Counted from the stretch's first letter, positions 37,296-48,014 are shown. The stretch is 64,000 nucleotides of DNA from Stereum hirsutum FP-91666 SS1 (GCF_000264905.1 NW_006763157.1:271699-335698), one strand, 5' to 3'. Made by a program: numbers and translations. Notes: generated by a model from the letters alone, not told the origin.

Positions 37296-37739
37296 TTAGA
37301 GTCCGGCAAATGAGGATTGATCGTGCGACCTACCAAGGAGGCTTTCAATTGCCCGTTTCTCCGCGGGCGTCTCACGCGCATTCCTCACCCAGTGCGATTG
37401 AAACCTGGCGGTGCGGGCACTGTATCGAATCGGGGTCGCGCGGCGAACAACTAGAACTGTTCCCCAGAAGCTGCGGAGAGCGATAGGTCGATTGGCATCG
37501 TGACGGCGAGTGGTTGTAAAATAGAAGGTGAATTGATGACGGGCGTTCTGCGCGTGCGTCGTATTGACAGTGTGGATAGTGGCGCGATCCGGAAAGTGAA
37601 CAGCGAAGTCCGGTTCCCCGTTGGGGAGGACTCGAACGGGCTTGAGTTGGTGAGATACAGCTCCGTGATAGAGGAAAGCGCGAACGAGAGCGCCTCGGTA
37701 GGGTTGATTGTTCTGTATGGTTTGGCGTACTACTCGCAT
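37296..37739 (-). CDS. Possible small Helitron-internal protein
   Basis: A 147-residue frame from an ATG in good context (ACCATGC) to 37296, lying antisense between the two main Helitron genes. A TATA-like sequence (TTTATATAG) sits about 35 bases upstream of the start. The product is basic, with many His and Arg, and has beta-like stretches (RALVRAFLYHG is preceded by polar sequence; FAVHFPDRATIHTVN). It has no Cys cluster or membrane segment, and I recognise no family. It could instead be a chance frame; its position, promoter-like element and length are the only support. Confidence 0.4.
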   Translation of the reverse strand: MRVVRQTIQNNQPYRGALVRAFLYHGAVSHQLKPVRVLPNGEPDFAVHFPDRATIHTVNTTHAQNARHQFTFYFTTTRRHDANRPIALRSFWGTVLVVRRATPIRYSARTARFQSHWVRNARETPAEKRAIESLLGRSHDQSSFAGL

Positions 37740-38355
37740 GGTCGTTCTGTGCGATGTCAGTACTGCGTCTATATAAAAAATCTTTGGCAATCATGCGTAC
37801 CTTTCTCTTTGCAACGGGGGGGTTGTAGTACAATTTGTATATGTCGACGAGGCTCTAAAGAGCAGGATAAAGCCCACAATGGGCCGCGCACTGAATCGTG
37901 GCGTTTCGTAGGTGTGAAGTCATTCCGATAGATGAATTACGGTGGATCCTGACCCCTTGTTGATTGAACGGATCGCTTCATGGTGGCTTTCTGTGTTGTT
38001 CGCTGCAGGATCCGTCAGCTTGAGGGGCTCGCATAAATGTGACGGCTGCCTTATTCGGCCGTGCCGCTTGCATCCGGCTCCCACGATTATTTGATTGCAA
38101 ACAATTGACCCGCCCCAAAGAGCGGATGCGACGTGCCTTCGTCACTGCCGCCTGCGTATCCCGTGCATCGCAGCGGATGAGAGTGGGATGCAATTGTCGA
38201 TGTTGTCATTACCCGCATACCTCCTGTCTGTTCGTCGGAACCTGTTGGGCCTCTAGGTATTAAAGCTCAATCATTGTCTGTGGACGACATACGGTGCGCT
38301 TTCATCTGCAAAGTGTCTCTGCCTGGACCATCTTGTGCTTCTCCCTCTCGCAATC

Positions 38356-39949
38356 ATGAGCACCCCAAGCATATCTGACGGCGTCATCCTCTTCTGGAAA
38401 AACTTCGTCGAGGTTGCGGACAGTTCGCCTAACTTCTTGGCTAACGAAGAGTCGGTCGCTACTACCGGTCGACGTGAGCTAGTCTCCCGCTGCGTCAACA
38501 AGTATCGGGGGGAGAACGTGATGATGGTCAAGACGACCTCTGACCTCGGGAGCGTGACGGAGGCGGAGTTCAAACCATCCATGGTTTTGAAGGTCGGGGA
38601 TTACCAGGACGGAACACGTTTGGGTGCTATGGGAAATGTGGACAGGCAGGTGCGTAACATGTCATTTTTTCGGATTTTTCCATACTGAGATACTTTTCCC
38701 GTGTTTCTTGTTTTGTCTATAATCGCCTACCCGTCTTGCCTCGCCGTCTATCATGCGGCAAGATTGACGACAAGACTTCGGTCAAGTTTGTCATTGCGGG
38801 GAAGGGATTCGACGCGGTCATAGATGGTGGCGATGCCAGCGATTTCTACCAAGACCAATTGTGCGGCTTGCACACCGTTCAGCGCAAATTTGCTGGCAGC
38901 AAGGATACCCTGGACGATTGGATTGCTGGTAACGAATTTGTACGTCGTGATGCTTAGGTTTGACGCCATTTTAACTGACCTCACCTTGTATCGCAGTTGG
39001 TTCGGCCCTTCGTTAAGGATCGTGTGGGAAGCGCCACACCGTGCAGTGCTATTGGTGGCAAATATGCCAACTATCCTTGCCCTGCTGTCTCAACCCTTGT
39101 TTATTTTGCGGACAAGGTGTGTCATCCTCCGTTGCGTCTCTTTACGCCCCTTGTTGACTTGTTTGTCCAGGCTAAGGGTTTTATCGCGGCATCGACTCAA
39201 TCGGAGCCAGCCCTTGAGCGTTCTGCTCGGAAGCGTAAGAACCCTGACATAGTGAATACGGATCGCGACGTTGCGCCGCCCGTTGATGCTTCGTCTACGC
39301 CTACAGAAGGTAAGTTTTGCACGGTCGTTTCGGAATCTTTCCGTTAACGATGACCTTTGATTGTAGTGCCGGCTGTTGCGCTCGGTGCCAAGTACCCGAC
39401 AAATGTGCTACCTGACCACGACTGTAACGCGTTGATCAGACACAGTCCTGCCGTTCGCGTCAACCAGCTCGATTGGCGTGGCTTAGATAACGAATTAATC
39501 CCCATGTGGGATATCAAGAACGTACTTCGCCCCGGTTCGGTTGTGATGGTCCAGGTGGTTTTCAAGATGTGGGATATCAAAGCTAACGAAACGAACAAAA
39601 AGGCATCGAAGGTACGATTGCCGTTTTTTTTTTTCAATGACAGTCGCTGACATTGGGTATGTAGTCTTTTCAGATTGTAATCAACAAACTTAGGCTCATG
39701 CACGAGTCTGATGCTCCACCCGCTGAGGATCCGGCTACCGTACCAGACGACACGTCGACGAATATCGCCGCCGCACACGAAGAGGTCGCCGACGAGTTCG
39801 ACCTCATCATGATCAACAACGGACACGCGTCGAGTTCCGCGTCCTCCTCTGAGCAGCAGGGGAACGCGATGGCGATGGACGAACTTCCCGCTGGAGTCGC
39901 GATGGAGACGGACGGGGATTCGAAGAGGCGCAAGAAGGGTAAGAAGTAG
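38356..39949 (+). CDS. Helitron accessory protein, possibly single-strand DNA binding
   Basis: Six exons (38356-38649, 38763-38939, 38997-39116, 39171-39309, 39367-39611, 39674-39949) splice in frame to 416 residues, so the gene is intact. The product starts SDGVILFWKNFVEVADSS and has no Cys clusters or membrane segments. Around residue 310 it shows alternating beta-type sequence (LRPGSVVMVQVVFKMWDI, then IVINKLRLM) that resembles the last strands of an OB-fold. It ends in an acidic stretch followed by a basic tail (SKRRKKGKK) like a nuclear signal. Many plant Helitrons carry RPA-like single-strand DNA-binding proteins, so a comparable role is plausible but unproven. A decayed last exon of the same gene sits in the opposed element at 41139-41420, which shows that the gene belongs to the transposon and is not captured host DNA. 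Confidence 0.7.
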
Positions 39950-40268
39950 GCTGGCGGCTACTTTCGTGATCTCACCCAGTGTATGCCATCGGGGAAGGTC
40001 CTTTGTATGATTATCCAGTTTGGTGTCGGCCGATTGGGCTTCTGGGTGCCATCGTCCTTTTCATTTGGTCTTCGTGTTAATGTTGATGTGTCGCCGTTTC
40101 ATCCTGCTCCCTTTGTATTAGTATGCTTGTACCGTGTTTGTTGAGTATCATGTTCAATGTACGTCGTAACGCTTGGCCATTCGCGCCCCTATCAGACGCG
40201 TCTGTTTGCGTCTTCGCTTTGCGTGAACAAGTCAGGGCAAAAAACTCGATCTGTCTATACGCGGGACT

Positions 40269-40310
40269 GCGTGGCGGGCGTTGCCACCTGTGGCCCTTCC
40301 CGTGCTTATA
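40269..40310 (+). repeat. Helitron 3' terminus with hairpin
   Basis: Forty-two bases starting GCGTGGCGGGCG, with the hairpin GCCACCTGTGGC and ending TGCTTATA. They are matched in inverted orientation at 40710-40751 with three transition differences. The location is 320 bases downstream of the accessory gene stop, where a Helitron 3' hairpin is expected. Confidence 0.7.
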
Positions 40311-40709
40311 AAATAAACACCCGCCGAAGAAAACATGGATATCATCGCACAGGAAACGTTGTAGGGGAGGCCAACACTCGTTGACGGGGAAGAGGTTGGG
40401 AAGAGGTACTGTAATTATAAATACGCGAAATCTGACTGCGGCAAATTCCGACAAAACGTCCCACGATGTACCGATGCGAACTACCATTCCTTCATGTTCT
40501 CCTCGACCATAACATACTAGCGTGTACACTGGTTCGGAATACTTGCTCCAAGGTTCCAGAGACCGTGCGACCCATCGGGGGATGACACTCCTCGCGTTGG
40601 TATCACAGCGGTAATGGCTCCCTAGGTGCTTTCTGTAGTTGTATTTGGTACTAGTACGACTACGGATAGGGGTATTGGTCCTGATGGGCCCATCTCGTAC
40701 CCTGAATAT
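40311..40709. other. Spacer between two tail-to-tail Helitrons
   Basis: This stretch of 399 bases lies between the two inverted 3' ends. It shows no open frame of note and no similarity to either element that I can see. It is presumably the host DNA that separated two insertions, or the remains of a deletion. Confidence 0.5.
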
Positions 40710-41874
40710 ATAAGCATGGGAAAGGCCACAAGTGGCAACGCCCGCCACGCCAGCCCATGCAGCAATGACAAGATAGCAAGATAGCGACAAATTTCACACA
40801 AAGGAATAGGCCAAGCAGCATTTTTCTATTGACAACAAAACAACAAGAGTCGGAACGGTACAAAGGAGACTTGAGAGCGAAAATGCATAAGTAAAGAGTG
40901 TGTAGCTGCGAGTTGGCTGCGAGGTCGAAACAAACAAGGAGTGCAATTAACGTCAGACACATGATGAATAGAACGGCAAAAATGAAACACACGAAACGGG
41001 AATAAAAGGCAGCGACACCAAGTGACTGCCCAGGCGGTCCGAGCAGGGCTTAAAAGAGCGTACAGCGTTAGACACGTCGCCAAAACAATTTAGAAAGGAT
41101 GCCAGATGCCCACCATCAGTGACGACGTTAACAAGGCTTTACTTCTTAGCCGTCTTCTTCTTCTCGGCTCTCCTACGCCTCTTGGCCGCATCGGTCTCGA
41201 GGCCCTCGTCAATGGATCCCGGCATGTCGTCCATGGGGACGTCAGGAGGTGTTCAAGAAGAAGCCTCAGTGCTAACAATAGTGATAGAGTCGAACTCTTC
41301 GTCGTCGAGGTTGTCCGTCTCCACGGTGGCAGCGTTGGCAACAGAGTCCAAGGGAGAATCAACGAAGGGGCGAGTGGATTCGCGCAAGACTTTCAACTTA
41401 CGGATAACTAAATGAACAGACTGAGAATAACTTTCAGTAGGTGGCATGTAGAGAAAAGGTTGACGACAAAGGCAGACGGGGAGAAGGGCGTGAAGGCGCC
41501 TCGTCTGAGGCAGGACACGCACGATTTGATGTAGACATGCAACCACTGGCATATGAGACATGCCGACAGAGTATGAAGAGTAGAATAGGCAGAGTTGTAG
41601 CACAGAAGTCGAGAGCAAAGCACTTGTAGACAGAACAAAATCAGATCAACAAGGTAACGGCCAGAGAGCGGCGAGGCCGCTGAGGGAATGGGAGAAGGAG
41701 CGGAGATTGAAAAGCAATTGTAGAGGTGCACGGGCCGAAAGACAAAAAGCCGGGAACAAATGACGGAGAGGGCTAGACCAGCACAGCCACCCATTCAGTC
41801 AACAAAAGTCGATCTACTGCAAAACGGAGGCAGAATACATAACAACCTAAGAACCCACTACTAAGTAGCGGGAA
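40710..41874 (-). mobile_element. Non-autonomous Helitron derivative
   Basis: This 1.17-kb element lies in opposite orientation to the large Helitron. Its 5' end is at 41874 (TTCCCGCTACTTAGTAGTGGG read on the minus strand) and its 3' hairpin end is at 40710-40751. The ends match the autonomous copy, while the interior is largely unrelated except for one decayed accessory-gene exon at 41139-41420. It lacks Rep and helicase and would need them in trans. The 5' end abuts a TTCC microsatellite. Confidence 0.7.
41139..41420 (-). pseudogene. Decayed last exon of the Helitron accessory gene
   Basis: After an AG acceptor at 41421-41422 the minus strand reads SVHLVIRKLKVLRES, clearly related to FQIVINKLRLMHES in the last exon of the intact accessory gene. 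An acidic stretch (DDEEFDSITIV, matching DEFDLIMI) follows. An in-frame TGA at 41253-41255 interrupts the frame, which then continues to a basic end (AKRRRRAEKKKTAKK) and the expected stop at 41139. Upstream exons are absent. This is a single-exon relic with one nonsense change. Confidence 0.75.
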
Positions 41875-41875
41875 T

Positions 41876-41912
41876 TTCCTTCCTTCCTTCCTTCCTTCCT
41901 TCCTTCCTTCCT
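41876..41912. repeat. TTCC microsatellite
   Basis: About nine perfect tetranucleotide units, directly next to the 5' end of the non-autonomous Helitron. Confidence 0.95.
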
Positions 41913-41988
41913 GCGAGTGGTGTAACATATTACAGTAAATGCCTAATGCATCCATCTTTGGCGACCTCAGTCTTTGTGCTCATTACGG

Positions 41989-44900
41989 TCAACTACCGAA
42001 GTGGATAAATGGCATCCACCTCATGAAAGCATTCTCGCCAACCTCCTGTCGAAGCCGCTCCACCGCGTGGTGAAGCGCATACGCCTCTTTCCTCTGTCCA
42101 TCTGGGTCTGTGTCGTTCAATAAATGGGTATAGACCTCTTTCGCAACCACAGGTGCGTCTCTATCTCCTATCGACCACATCGTCGCAAATACGGTTCGAT
42201 ACCCTGCCATGAGCATCCCGGCAGCAAGGTGCACCGCTTCTTCGGGCCTGCCCTCGTCTCCTGTAGCAGTTTGGCAGGCAGAAAGGAAGGCTATCTCGGC
42301 AAACTTGAGAGACATGGTCATAATTGTCTTGAGGTCGAGCCGACCATCATACAGAGCGAAGGCGCTATTCATGGGATCTTTTGGATCTTGGACGCCATAG
42401 CAAGCGAAGTGGACCCAACTGCATTCGTGCATCCCTTTGAGGACGGCGTCGACTGTAGCTTCGTCCCGATTAACCCAGTCGCACTGCATTTTGTCCCCGA
42501 TACAAGTTTTGATTGCTTCCACCTCGGTGACCGTTCCCCGCAGTGCGGTATAACCTGGCGTATCTGGTTGCGATACGGCGAGGATCCGTGGTGACGATTG
42601 ACGCGGTTTCTTGGATGATTCCACCAGAGCGGTCAATGTTGTGGTATACGAGGAAACCACGTATTGAAAGATTCTTGGCTGATCCGGTGTGGCATATAGG
42701 CCTGCAGCATGAATGGGTAGAAACGCTAGTGGGCCTGTGCCACACCAGGTGATATGTGGAAGAGGATCGGGGGGTGATCGCATCTCCTAAAAAACAGTGA
42801 GATTAGTGGTCACCAGTGATAATTTATGCAGATCTCACACACCGCATAGCCAAGAGCAGAAAGGATAGGCTTCACGACCTCGGTCCACAAAGTTTCCAAA
42901 ATTTTCTGCATCCGTGTTTGGACCGTTGCAACATTCCTGCGCCGTCTCAGGGCGCGAGCATCACGTTCGCGGACATCTGACTCCTCCAGACACTTGATGA
43001 TTGTTTCCCTTAGCTTAGTAGCAGCTTCATAAGTAAAGGTTGAGAGGTGAACCTGGAGGACTGGTAGAGTTGAATCACGAAGGATAAGAGCGTCGCATCG
43101 ACTTTTATGGACATTGATGACTGCCACCGGCCCTGTAGCTGTTGCACCAAGTAGGTCAGAGAGTTTCTTGGGTTGAAGGAACTGCTCGAAGCCTTCAATC
43201 TGACGGATTTTCACGAGGAGCTCTTCGTATCTCGCTGCTAACCTCCGATGTTGCTGAGCGTCGTCTTCGAGTGTCGATCTCGGTTTACCGGAGTCAGAAG
43301 CGGTGCCCGCCGTCTCTAGCTCTCGTGAGACTTGCTCCAACTCGTCGGCAAATATATCGTGTCCGGAGGCTCTCAGGTCATCCATCGGAGCACGTAGTTG
43401 GAGAATCTGTCCCCAGACGACTGAGCGTCCCTGCTCCAGCCATTCCATGGCGAGATCAAACTGCTGCAATGCTATAGCTGCTGCTGCCGCCGCATTCACC
43501 GCATCTCCGATGGAGAGAATGTCTTCGTACCGATGAGACACATCTTTTCCCACCCAAATCATGCGCGGTAGTAATCCAATGGCAGTTGCATGAGCATCTA
43601 ATGACGGTGTTCCGCATTTCAGCAGCGAACAACGCGCCCACCTGTTAGCACAGTAGAAAGATAATGCCGGAGGTCCAGAAAAGGACTGAGCACTCGCGCG
43701 GTATGCGCCTAATGCATCATCAAGGTCCTCGGGGTAGTGGTATCGTTGAAATCGGAGGAAAAGAGACTCTGCGAGATAATGCAGACGTCCCGTCATCTCA
43801 GCATGACCATCCGGTGTGAGATGTACGGCTTCCTTCTGGCAGAAAATGGCCTTTTCGATGTCGGGCGGCTGCGCCAGATGCTCGAATCGGGCACAATGCG
43901 ACTTTCCGAGATTGTTGAGATATGCAGGTCTTACTGCGTGATGTTCCGGGATGAGTTGAACCGCCTTTTGATGGGCAGCTATAGATTCGTCGATGTCAGG
44001 GATGTTACCTGATTGCATGAACCGGCCATGCAATGAATTTCCGACATTCGTCAGGTATACATGCTTGAGAGCATGACCATCGGGTGTGAGGTCTACCGCT
44101 TGTCTGCGCAGTGTGATAGACTCGTCTATATCAACTACGCTGTTGGACTGTCTGTATTGACGAAAGTACGCCAATCCAAGGTTGCTGAGACGGCCGGGCT
44201 TATCTGCATGACCATCTGGAGTCAACGCAAGAGCTTCACGAAGTACAGAGATGGCTTCGTCAATATCAGAAGTGTTACCCAGATTATCGAATCGACCGAG
44301 AAATGATCCTCCAAGATTACCGAGCCGTCGAGCCTTGTCTATATGGTCATCCGGCGTAAGTTTCACAGCTCTCTGCAGGGCAGTGATGCTCTCATCAATA
44401 TCGGCAACATTGTTTGAATGTTTGAATCGTGCAAAGAAAGAGTTGGCTAGATTATTGAGACATTTTGGCTTCTCCGGATGTTCGTCGTGAATGAGCGCAG
44501 CAGAGTTCTGTTGAAGCTCGATTGCTTCATTGATATCGCTAACGTTGCCCGCCAGCTCGAACCGACGGAAAAGTGCACCTCCAAGATTGAAGAGACGGCG
44601 AGGTCGAGAATCGCTGTCGTCCGGGGTGCTCGAGATGGCCTCTCGCATAAGAGAGATTGCTTTGGTAACGTCTACTTGACTGCCTGATCGTTCGTATCGC
44701 AGAATATACGATCCAGCGAGATTGGTAAGATACCGGGGGAGGTCAGCGTGTGTTGCAGGAGTAAGCTCCACAGCCTGCGTTCGAATCCTGATGGATTCCT
44801 GGATATCCGGCATGTTGTGCAGACGCTCAAACCGTCGAAGAAGTAAACCACCGAGGCTATTGAGCAAACTAGGCCTATTCTCATGCCTTTCAGGAGTGAG

Positions 44901-45456
44901 TGAAAGGGATGCGGCCTCCTGCTGAGCTGATATAGCTTCGTCGATATCGGGAAGCTCTCCTAGTCTCTCGAATCGAAGGAGGCATGCGTTACCAAGGTGA
45001 GTGAGACGAGCTGGCCTTTCTGTTTGGCCGGCAGCCGTTAACGAGACCGCGCGTCTATGAGCGGAGATGGCTTCGTGGATGTCCACAATCTTTCCCAGGC
45101 GGGTGTACCTGTGTGAAAGCGATTGACCCAGACCATCCAGACACATAGCGTGTTCATCGTTGTTGGAACTGCACATGGATGCAGCTTCTTTGTAAAGCTG
45201 GATGGCCTCGGCGATGTCATAAATATCGCTCATGCTCGTGAACTGACTCAGCAGGGTATCCGCACGTTCGCGAGCTTGAAGTGCAACATGAGGTCTGTTA
45301 GTCGTTGAGGACGGGAGTTCCTTGGGGGCTTCGTCGTCGATGGTATCTTCCGGCTGGACCTGTCGACGCGACCACGATGATTATCAGACATGGACGGAAA
45401 GAGTGGTGTAACGAGTAGGTTGTGACGATTCATACGCACTGCTGCTTCTCCATCAT
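41989..45456 (-). CDS. TPR-CHAT protein (caspase-like peptidase domain)
   Basis: CHAT domains belong to the caspase/separase clan and often cleave partners when their TPR region senses a trigger. Three exons (45456-45436, 45359-42843, 42786-41989) give 1,111 residues. The first 600 or so residues hold 11 to 12 units of about 45 residues of the form DIDEAI...AVxLTPDGHxxKPxxLxNLGxSxxxRF, TPR-like helix pairs. A helical linker follows. The C-terminal CHAT domain has the candidate dyad His972 (SWVHFACYG) and Cys1017 (FLSACQTATGD), and the terminal GYRTVFATMWSIGD block. The commoner HFACHG is HFACYG here. The short first exon (MMEKQQC) is inferred from splice sites; an alternative start is the ATG at 45233. 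The gene is intact. It neighbours a RING-ubiquitin gene, though no link is shown. Confidence 0.88.
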
Positions 45457-46162
45457 TCCTAGTCTGTTCACCCCAGATGTGATAGAGTCAGGTTATCTGC
45501 ATGAACGGTGGAGAATCAATGGACGTACGGCTGCAGGTTCAGAGGGTGCGTAGGTATTTTCCTCTCTTTCTGCTGTGTTTGTTTGTGACAGTGCACGGGA
45601 GACCTACGAGGACACTGATAAGTATCTGCGGAACAATGATAGTGGTTAGCGGATTATACCTGCGCCTTCATTATGGCCTTCAAGACTTCTTGGCTGATAT
45701 TTCTCTCCATCGAGAGCCCCGGCCTGAACCTAGACACGATTGCCTGACTTGATATCAAGAGGAGAGGAAGGGCGGAGGGCAAAGGAGAGCTGAGGAGATT
45801 AGCGTGGGTGGTAGTGAGTGTGAGTCAAATCGATAGATGCTTCTCGACTGATTGGGCTAGTACACGTATAGGTTTCAAACGAGGATGCCCTGTGATACAG
45901 AGCAAAGTACTAGCGCCCGGGGTAAAAGGGTTTCACGGCGAAGTCAGTGTTTTGGATCAAATCGTTACACGTCTGAAGAGCAAGGTTCTTTCGTAGAATC
46001 CTCATGTGAACGACGCGAAATTTCCGCGCTTTGGAACTTGTGAACGGCAGTCAAAAAAGGGCATAAAGAAAAGCTGATCATTGCCATGCATGAGCTCACT
46101 ACGACAAGCAGCCTTTGACGTTACCATACTCAATGTACAAGATGTGTAACCCGCGTTGGCAT
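45457..46162. other. Intergenic, no gene seen
   Basis: This 706-base gap lies between two minus-strand genes and presumably contains the TPR-CHAT promoter. Short frames only. No repeat recognised. Confidence 0.5.
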
Positions 46163-47101
46163 TCACCCACCTCTCTGACGAAGAACTATGGAAACGAATC
46201 CGGGAATTTAATTGAGAATTAGTCGGGGTAAATCGCACTTCGAAACGGCATCGAGAGGAGACTTACCAAGATGAACTATCACACTATCTCTTATGTTGTA
46301 CGCGTTCAAGAGTTGCCCGTCCTCCAGCTGTTTCCCAAGGCAAATAAGACGCTGTTGTTTAGGATCAATGCCTTGCCGATCCTTGATAAGCATCTTCATG
46401 TCGTCAACTGTGGTGCTCTCCAGGTCTACGTCTCTGTATGTTATGTTTTTCCCATCGAAGGTCTTGATGAATATCGTGCCTTTGACAGGATATAGGATGG
46501 TAAAGAGATGCGCGGGTTCGAGGTGAGCAACGCACATGGAGCTTACTTTTCTTCCTTTCAATAATCGTGCGTGTGCTGTTCCTGTCGGCCTGATCCTTTT
46601 CGGGGCGGGGAAACTCTGGACAACTGAACCGCCAGTGCTCCATCAAGTCTCTTCGTTCCCCGATGAAGGTGCAAGATCGTCGTTTGCACCTGACGTCCAA
46701 AGACTCTACTTCCTGTAAGAGATAGTGTCAAAATCACGATAAAATATAAGAAGTGGATTCACGCACGTCTTTCCTTCGAAGATCAGGATAGCATGACTCC
46801 ACAGAGCATGGTCTTCGACACTCCGGACAAGAAGGAGAGTCTGTCTGAAGGCAGTGTTCGTACAGGCAACTACGGCAGAATTCATGGCTGCATCTCGTCA
46901 GGATGGGGTCATAGAGCACTTCGCTAGAACAAATTCAGCATGCAATCCCGAATTTTCAGTAACAATAATGTAACAAACGCACAGGCAGATGGAACATTGA
47001 ATATGCTGCCTTTCTGAATCGCTCCTCTCGCCGACAAACTCGTAATCTGAGGGTGAAGGAGGTTTTGGTGGGCGATTAATTAGGGTGAAAATAGAGTGCA
47101 T
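46163..47101 (-). CDS. RING finger / TRAF-type zinc finger / ubiquitin fusion protein
   Basis: A putative E3 ubiquitin ligase with its own ubiquitin-like domain. Five exons (47101-46983, 46923-46767, 46712-46547, 46479-46267, 46185-46163) join in frame to 225 residues. A C3HC4 RING spans Cys36, Cys39, Cys51, His53, Cys56, Cys59, Cys72 and Cys75. A second zinc site, Cys101-x4-Cys106-x11-His118-x4-Cys123, fits the TRAF/SIAH type. From about residue 148 the chain aligns along ubiquitin: TIFIKTFDGK, DPKQQRLICLGKQLEDG, then VHLVLRQRGG and the stop. The equivalents of Ile44, Lys48, His68, Val70 and the Gly75-Gly76 end are kept. Lys6, Lys11 and Lys27 are kept; Lys29, Lys33 and Lys63 are changed. The last exon is 23 bases and supplies exactly the LRQRGG end, so a model that missed it would hide the ubiquitin tail. 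Confidence 0.88.
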
Positions 47102-47664
47102 GTCGTCTGAGCAGCCCGAAAGAACAAAGGTATAGAGGCGGGTAGGGGATACAAACGGCCTATATGGACTTCGATGAAATATTGTGGTGGCCTCTATGTG
47201 CTCTGTACTGAAATTAGGGCTGGCGGTGGAAGATCGATCTCAGCTCCTGCTACACGGTGTGAGGAGGGTCTGACGCCCGAATAAAGAAAGGGCTTTCGAT
47301 CATTGCCGCTTGAGACACGCCAACTTAGCAGTAGTCTAGATGGGACAGTCCATTTATTTGGTATATGTGACCCCAAAAAGAAAAGCTAAGCCTAATGAAA
47401 CAAATTGTAGAGCCTACGTTCCAAGAGGAGTTTGTGGGAGAGCCATGAACCGGCGCACGGGAGAAATTGTGCGCCATTACCCTTTGCGTGGAGAAGGGCA
47501 TGCAAAGCGCAGGTAATGTGGGAATGGGTATATTCAAACCTTGGTAAGAATAACCTATCTGCAAGGTTGGAGACCTCACTGAACGATGTACGAAGAGGAA
47601 CATAGAGGAAGCTATGTGGTGCGGAAAGGGTGAGTAGTTGATGAGGCGTTAACGTAACGTTCGA
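47102..47664. other. Intergenic, no gene seen
   Basis: This gap of 563 bases holds only short frames and should include the promoter of the RING-ubiquitin gene. Confidence 0.5.
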
Positions 47665-47981
47665 TCAGACTCCTTCTGTAGATGACATTGGACCCCGATG
47701 AGCGCTCAATGAAGCAGGAGACGAGGCTGTGACGGTGGACGGTGAGACGAAAGGTAAGGGACGAACCTGCTTCTAGAGTACGCCCACCAACACCGCGTGC
47801 AATGACACACCCAAAGGTTTCCCGAGAAGCGAATTGTACTCACAGAAGATGACATCCCATTAATGGAGACGAGAGGAACATCTATAGCGAGCTTGTACAC
47901 CTGCTCGTTCCCGATTGTTGTCCCGACTTTGAGACGAGAGCCTAGAAGCTTTGTGTGGGCGACTTTGGAGATGAGCTGGCG
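47665..47981 (-). CDS. Host gene 3' fragment cut by the transposon
   Basis: The minus strand reads LISKVAHTKLLGSRLKVGTT and continues as coding-like sequence to VSINGMSSS. A GTGAGT donor near 47845 and an acceptor near 47770 lead to a short second exon with a stop at 47665-47667. The frame begins at the transposon edge; directly before it is CAG, which could be a splice acceptor. The 5' half should lie beyond 54444 on the right side of the insertion (see the coding-like minus-strand frame at 54445-54640), itself hit by the MITE. No family recognised. The gene is probably inactivated unless the element was inserted in an intron. Confidence 0.4.
47974..47981. repeat. Left target-site duplication of the large transposon
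   Basis: AGCTGGCG, repeated exactly at 54445-54452 immediately outside the other terminal inverted repeat. Confidence 0.85.
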
Positions 47982-48014
47982 CAAGGGGGTCGCGGGATCT
48001 GAATCCGGGACCCG
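47982..48014 (+). repeat. Left terminal inverted repeat
   Basis: It begins CAAGGGGGTCGCGG, identical for 14 bases to the reverse complement of 54431-54444, and stays partly similar to about base 33. Confidence 0.8.

Larger units (their letters stand above)
28017..40310 (+). mobile_element. Autonomous Helitron-type rolling-circle transposon, about 12.3 kb
   Basis: Helitrons transpose by a single-strand mechanism using a HUH Rep nuclease fused to a PIF1-like helicase. Both activities are encoded here (28259-36783). The ends were set by comparison with a second copy in opposite orientation (40710-41874). The two share about 60 bases at the 5' end, starting TTCCCGCTACTT, and 42 bases at the 3' end with only three differences. 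The 5' end forms a near-palindrome (CCCGCTACT then AGTAGTGGG), and the 3' end carries the hairpin GCCAC-CT-GTGGC about 14 bases before the edge of similarity. Between the ends lie the Rep/helicase, a possible minus-strand gene and a 416-residue accessory gene. I do not see a canonical CTRR 3' terminus, so the exact last base is uncertain. No target duplication is expected. Confidence 0.8.

Noticed and set aside
28017..41874. One giant transposon bounded by terminal inverted repeats
   Set aside because: The inverted outer ends are explained better as the 5' ends of two opposed Helitrons, because their 3' hairpin ends and a shared accessory exon are also found inverted between them.
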